DNA of 32,268 nt from a virus: the IMG/VR virus record IMGVR_UViG_3300047370_000004, positions 1 through 32,268 of that record. One strand, 5' to 3'. The notes beneath the pieces are model-generated. The model saw only the letters and a list, made by a program, of their open reading frames with translations. It searched no databases and had not been told where the DNA came from. Made by a program: the position numbers and the translations under genes. Positions 31,842-32,268 of the stretch are shown here, piece after piece. The first letter of the stretch is position 1, and the number at the start of each line of letters is the position of its first letter.

Positions 31842-32268
31842 TCACTCACACTGCTTCTTACCTGTCAGTGGATCGTAGTAGCAAGCACCGCCGACCTCAG
31901 ATGCATCATCCTCAGTCACTACCTGTGATGTCTCAGGTGCATCCTCTGGTGCTACGTCCTCTGATGTAGCAGCGTTCAGAATACCGTAACGCTTACCAGA
32001 TGCACGGAACGTCGTGCACCCTGATGCACCACCGTCGTATGCATCCATGTAGACCTTCTTAAAGTCTTCCCAGGATACATCGTCACCGACGTTGCATGTC
32101 TTACTACAGGCACTGTCGACATACTCACTAGCCACGTTCAGCACCTTCACATGGTCAAACACTGACAGTTCGTTAGCTGTCTTGCCCTTGATGCCCCACT
32201 CACGGAACGCATAGTCTTCCACACGCTCTTCACGTGGCCCGTCAAAGGTCTGGATCGTGCGGTCATAG
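31842..32268 (-). CDS. nrdJ: Class II (adenosylcobalamin-dependent) ribonucleotide reductase, C-terminal part
   Basis: The frame stays open to the window edge, so the 5' part is missing; 141 codons are visible. The segment YDRTIQTFDGPREERVEDYAF, then SVFDHVKVLNVASEYVDSACSKTCNVG and DAYDGGASGCTTFRASGKRYGIL, is characteristic of B12-dependent reductases. The last residues ACYYDPLTGKKQCE carry the Cys pair that re-reduces the active site. The enzyme converts ribonucleotides to deoxyribonucleotides for phage replication without oxygen and depends on host or environmental B12. An internal GTG at 32222 is not the real start. Such genes are common in marine podoviruses of Roseobacter-group hosts and cyanobacteria. 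Confidence 0.93.
   Translation of the reverse strand, partial: YDRTIQTFDGPREERVEDYAFREWGIKGKTANELSVFDHVKVLNVASEYVDSACSKTCNVGDDVSWEDFKKVYMDAYDGGASGCTTFRASGKRYGILNAATSEDVAPEDAPETSQVVTEDDASEVGGACYYDPLTGKKQCE

Overview
This window looks like most of a temperate, T7-like short-tailed phage (podovirus) genome, in free or integrated form. Every gene I can support is read from the minus strand, so the biology runs from high to low coordinates. Markers of the group are a single-subunit T7-type RNA polymerase, a T7 gp2.5-type single-strand DNA-binding protein, T7 endonuclease I, a T7-lysozyme-type amidase, and a portal/terminase/scaffold/capsid set with internal virion proteins. A tyrosine integrase and a 61-bp stretch matching the 3' part of a tRNA-Met(CAU) gene point to lysogeny. 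The tRNA piece resembles alphaproteobacterial initiator-independent tRNA-Met (from memory), and the class II (B12-dependent) ribonucleotide reductase fits a marine Rhodobacteraceae-type host. The host assignment is an inference.

Layout in transcription order. (1) 32268-31842: 3' end of a class II ribonucleotide reductase, cut by the window edge. (2) 31841-30658: about 1.2 kb with no sure gene. It holds three dyads, a phage promoter, a predicted three-way-junction RNA, short repeats and one doubtful small ORF. (3) 30657-19190: tail fibre, fibre chaperone, nozzle-like protein, a small virion protein, a cupin and three internal virion proteins, the last about 1720 residues with an HExxH motif. 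(4) 19170-12333: small and large terminase, portal, scaffold, and a major capsid gene interrupted by a 241-nt group I intron. A strong terminator follows. (5) 12188-11006: small conserved proteins and the head-tail adaptor. (6) 10992-5282: a long fibre with YadA-like repeats and a self-cleaving S74 chaperone, then a lysis cassette of membrane proteins, a holin candidate, a unimolecular spanin candidate and an amidase, ending at a terminator. (7) 5198-1: phage promoter, attP, small ORFs, integrase, phage promoter, RNA polymerase, phage promoter, SSB, endonuclease I, terminator, and the first codons of what is probably the primase-helicase.

The genes appear to be wired together by four copies of an identical 17-nt element (minus strand ACTAAGGGACCCCCATA) that resembles T7/SP6 promoters. 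They sit in front of the integrase block, the polymerase, the SSB block and the late block. The polymerase would therefore drive its own gene, replication, structure and possibly integration. The late operon ends just before the early block begins, so the physical end of the virion DNA probably lies near 5.1-5.3 kb; the missing replication genes (primase, DNA polymerase, exonuclease, most of the reductase) lie outside the window.

The most notable points are the intron in the capsid gene, which splits it into two apparent ORFs but has every core helix of a group IA ribozyme; the promoter family; the attP; and the structured RNA in the late leader.
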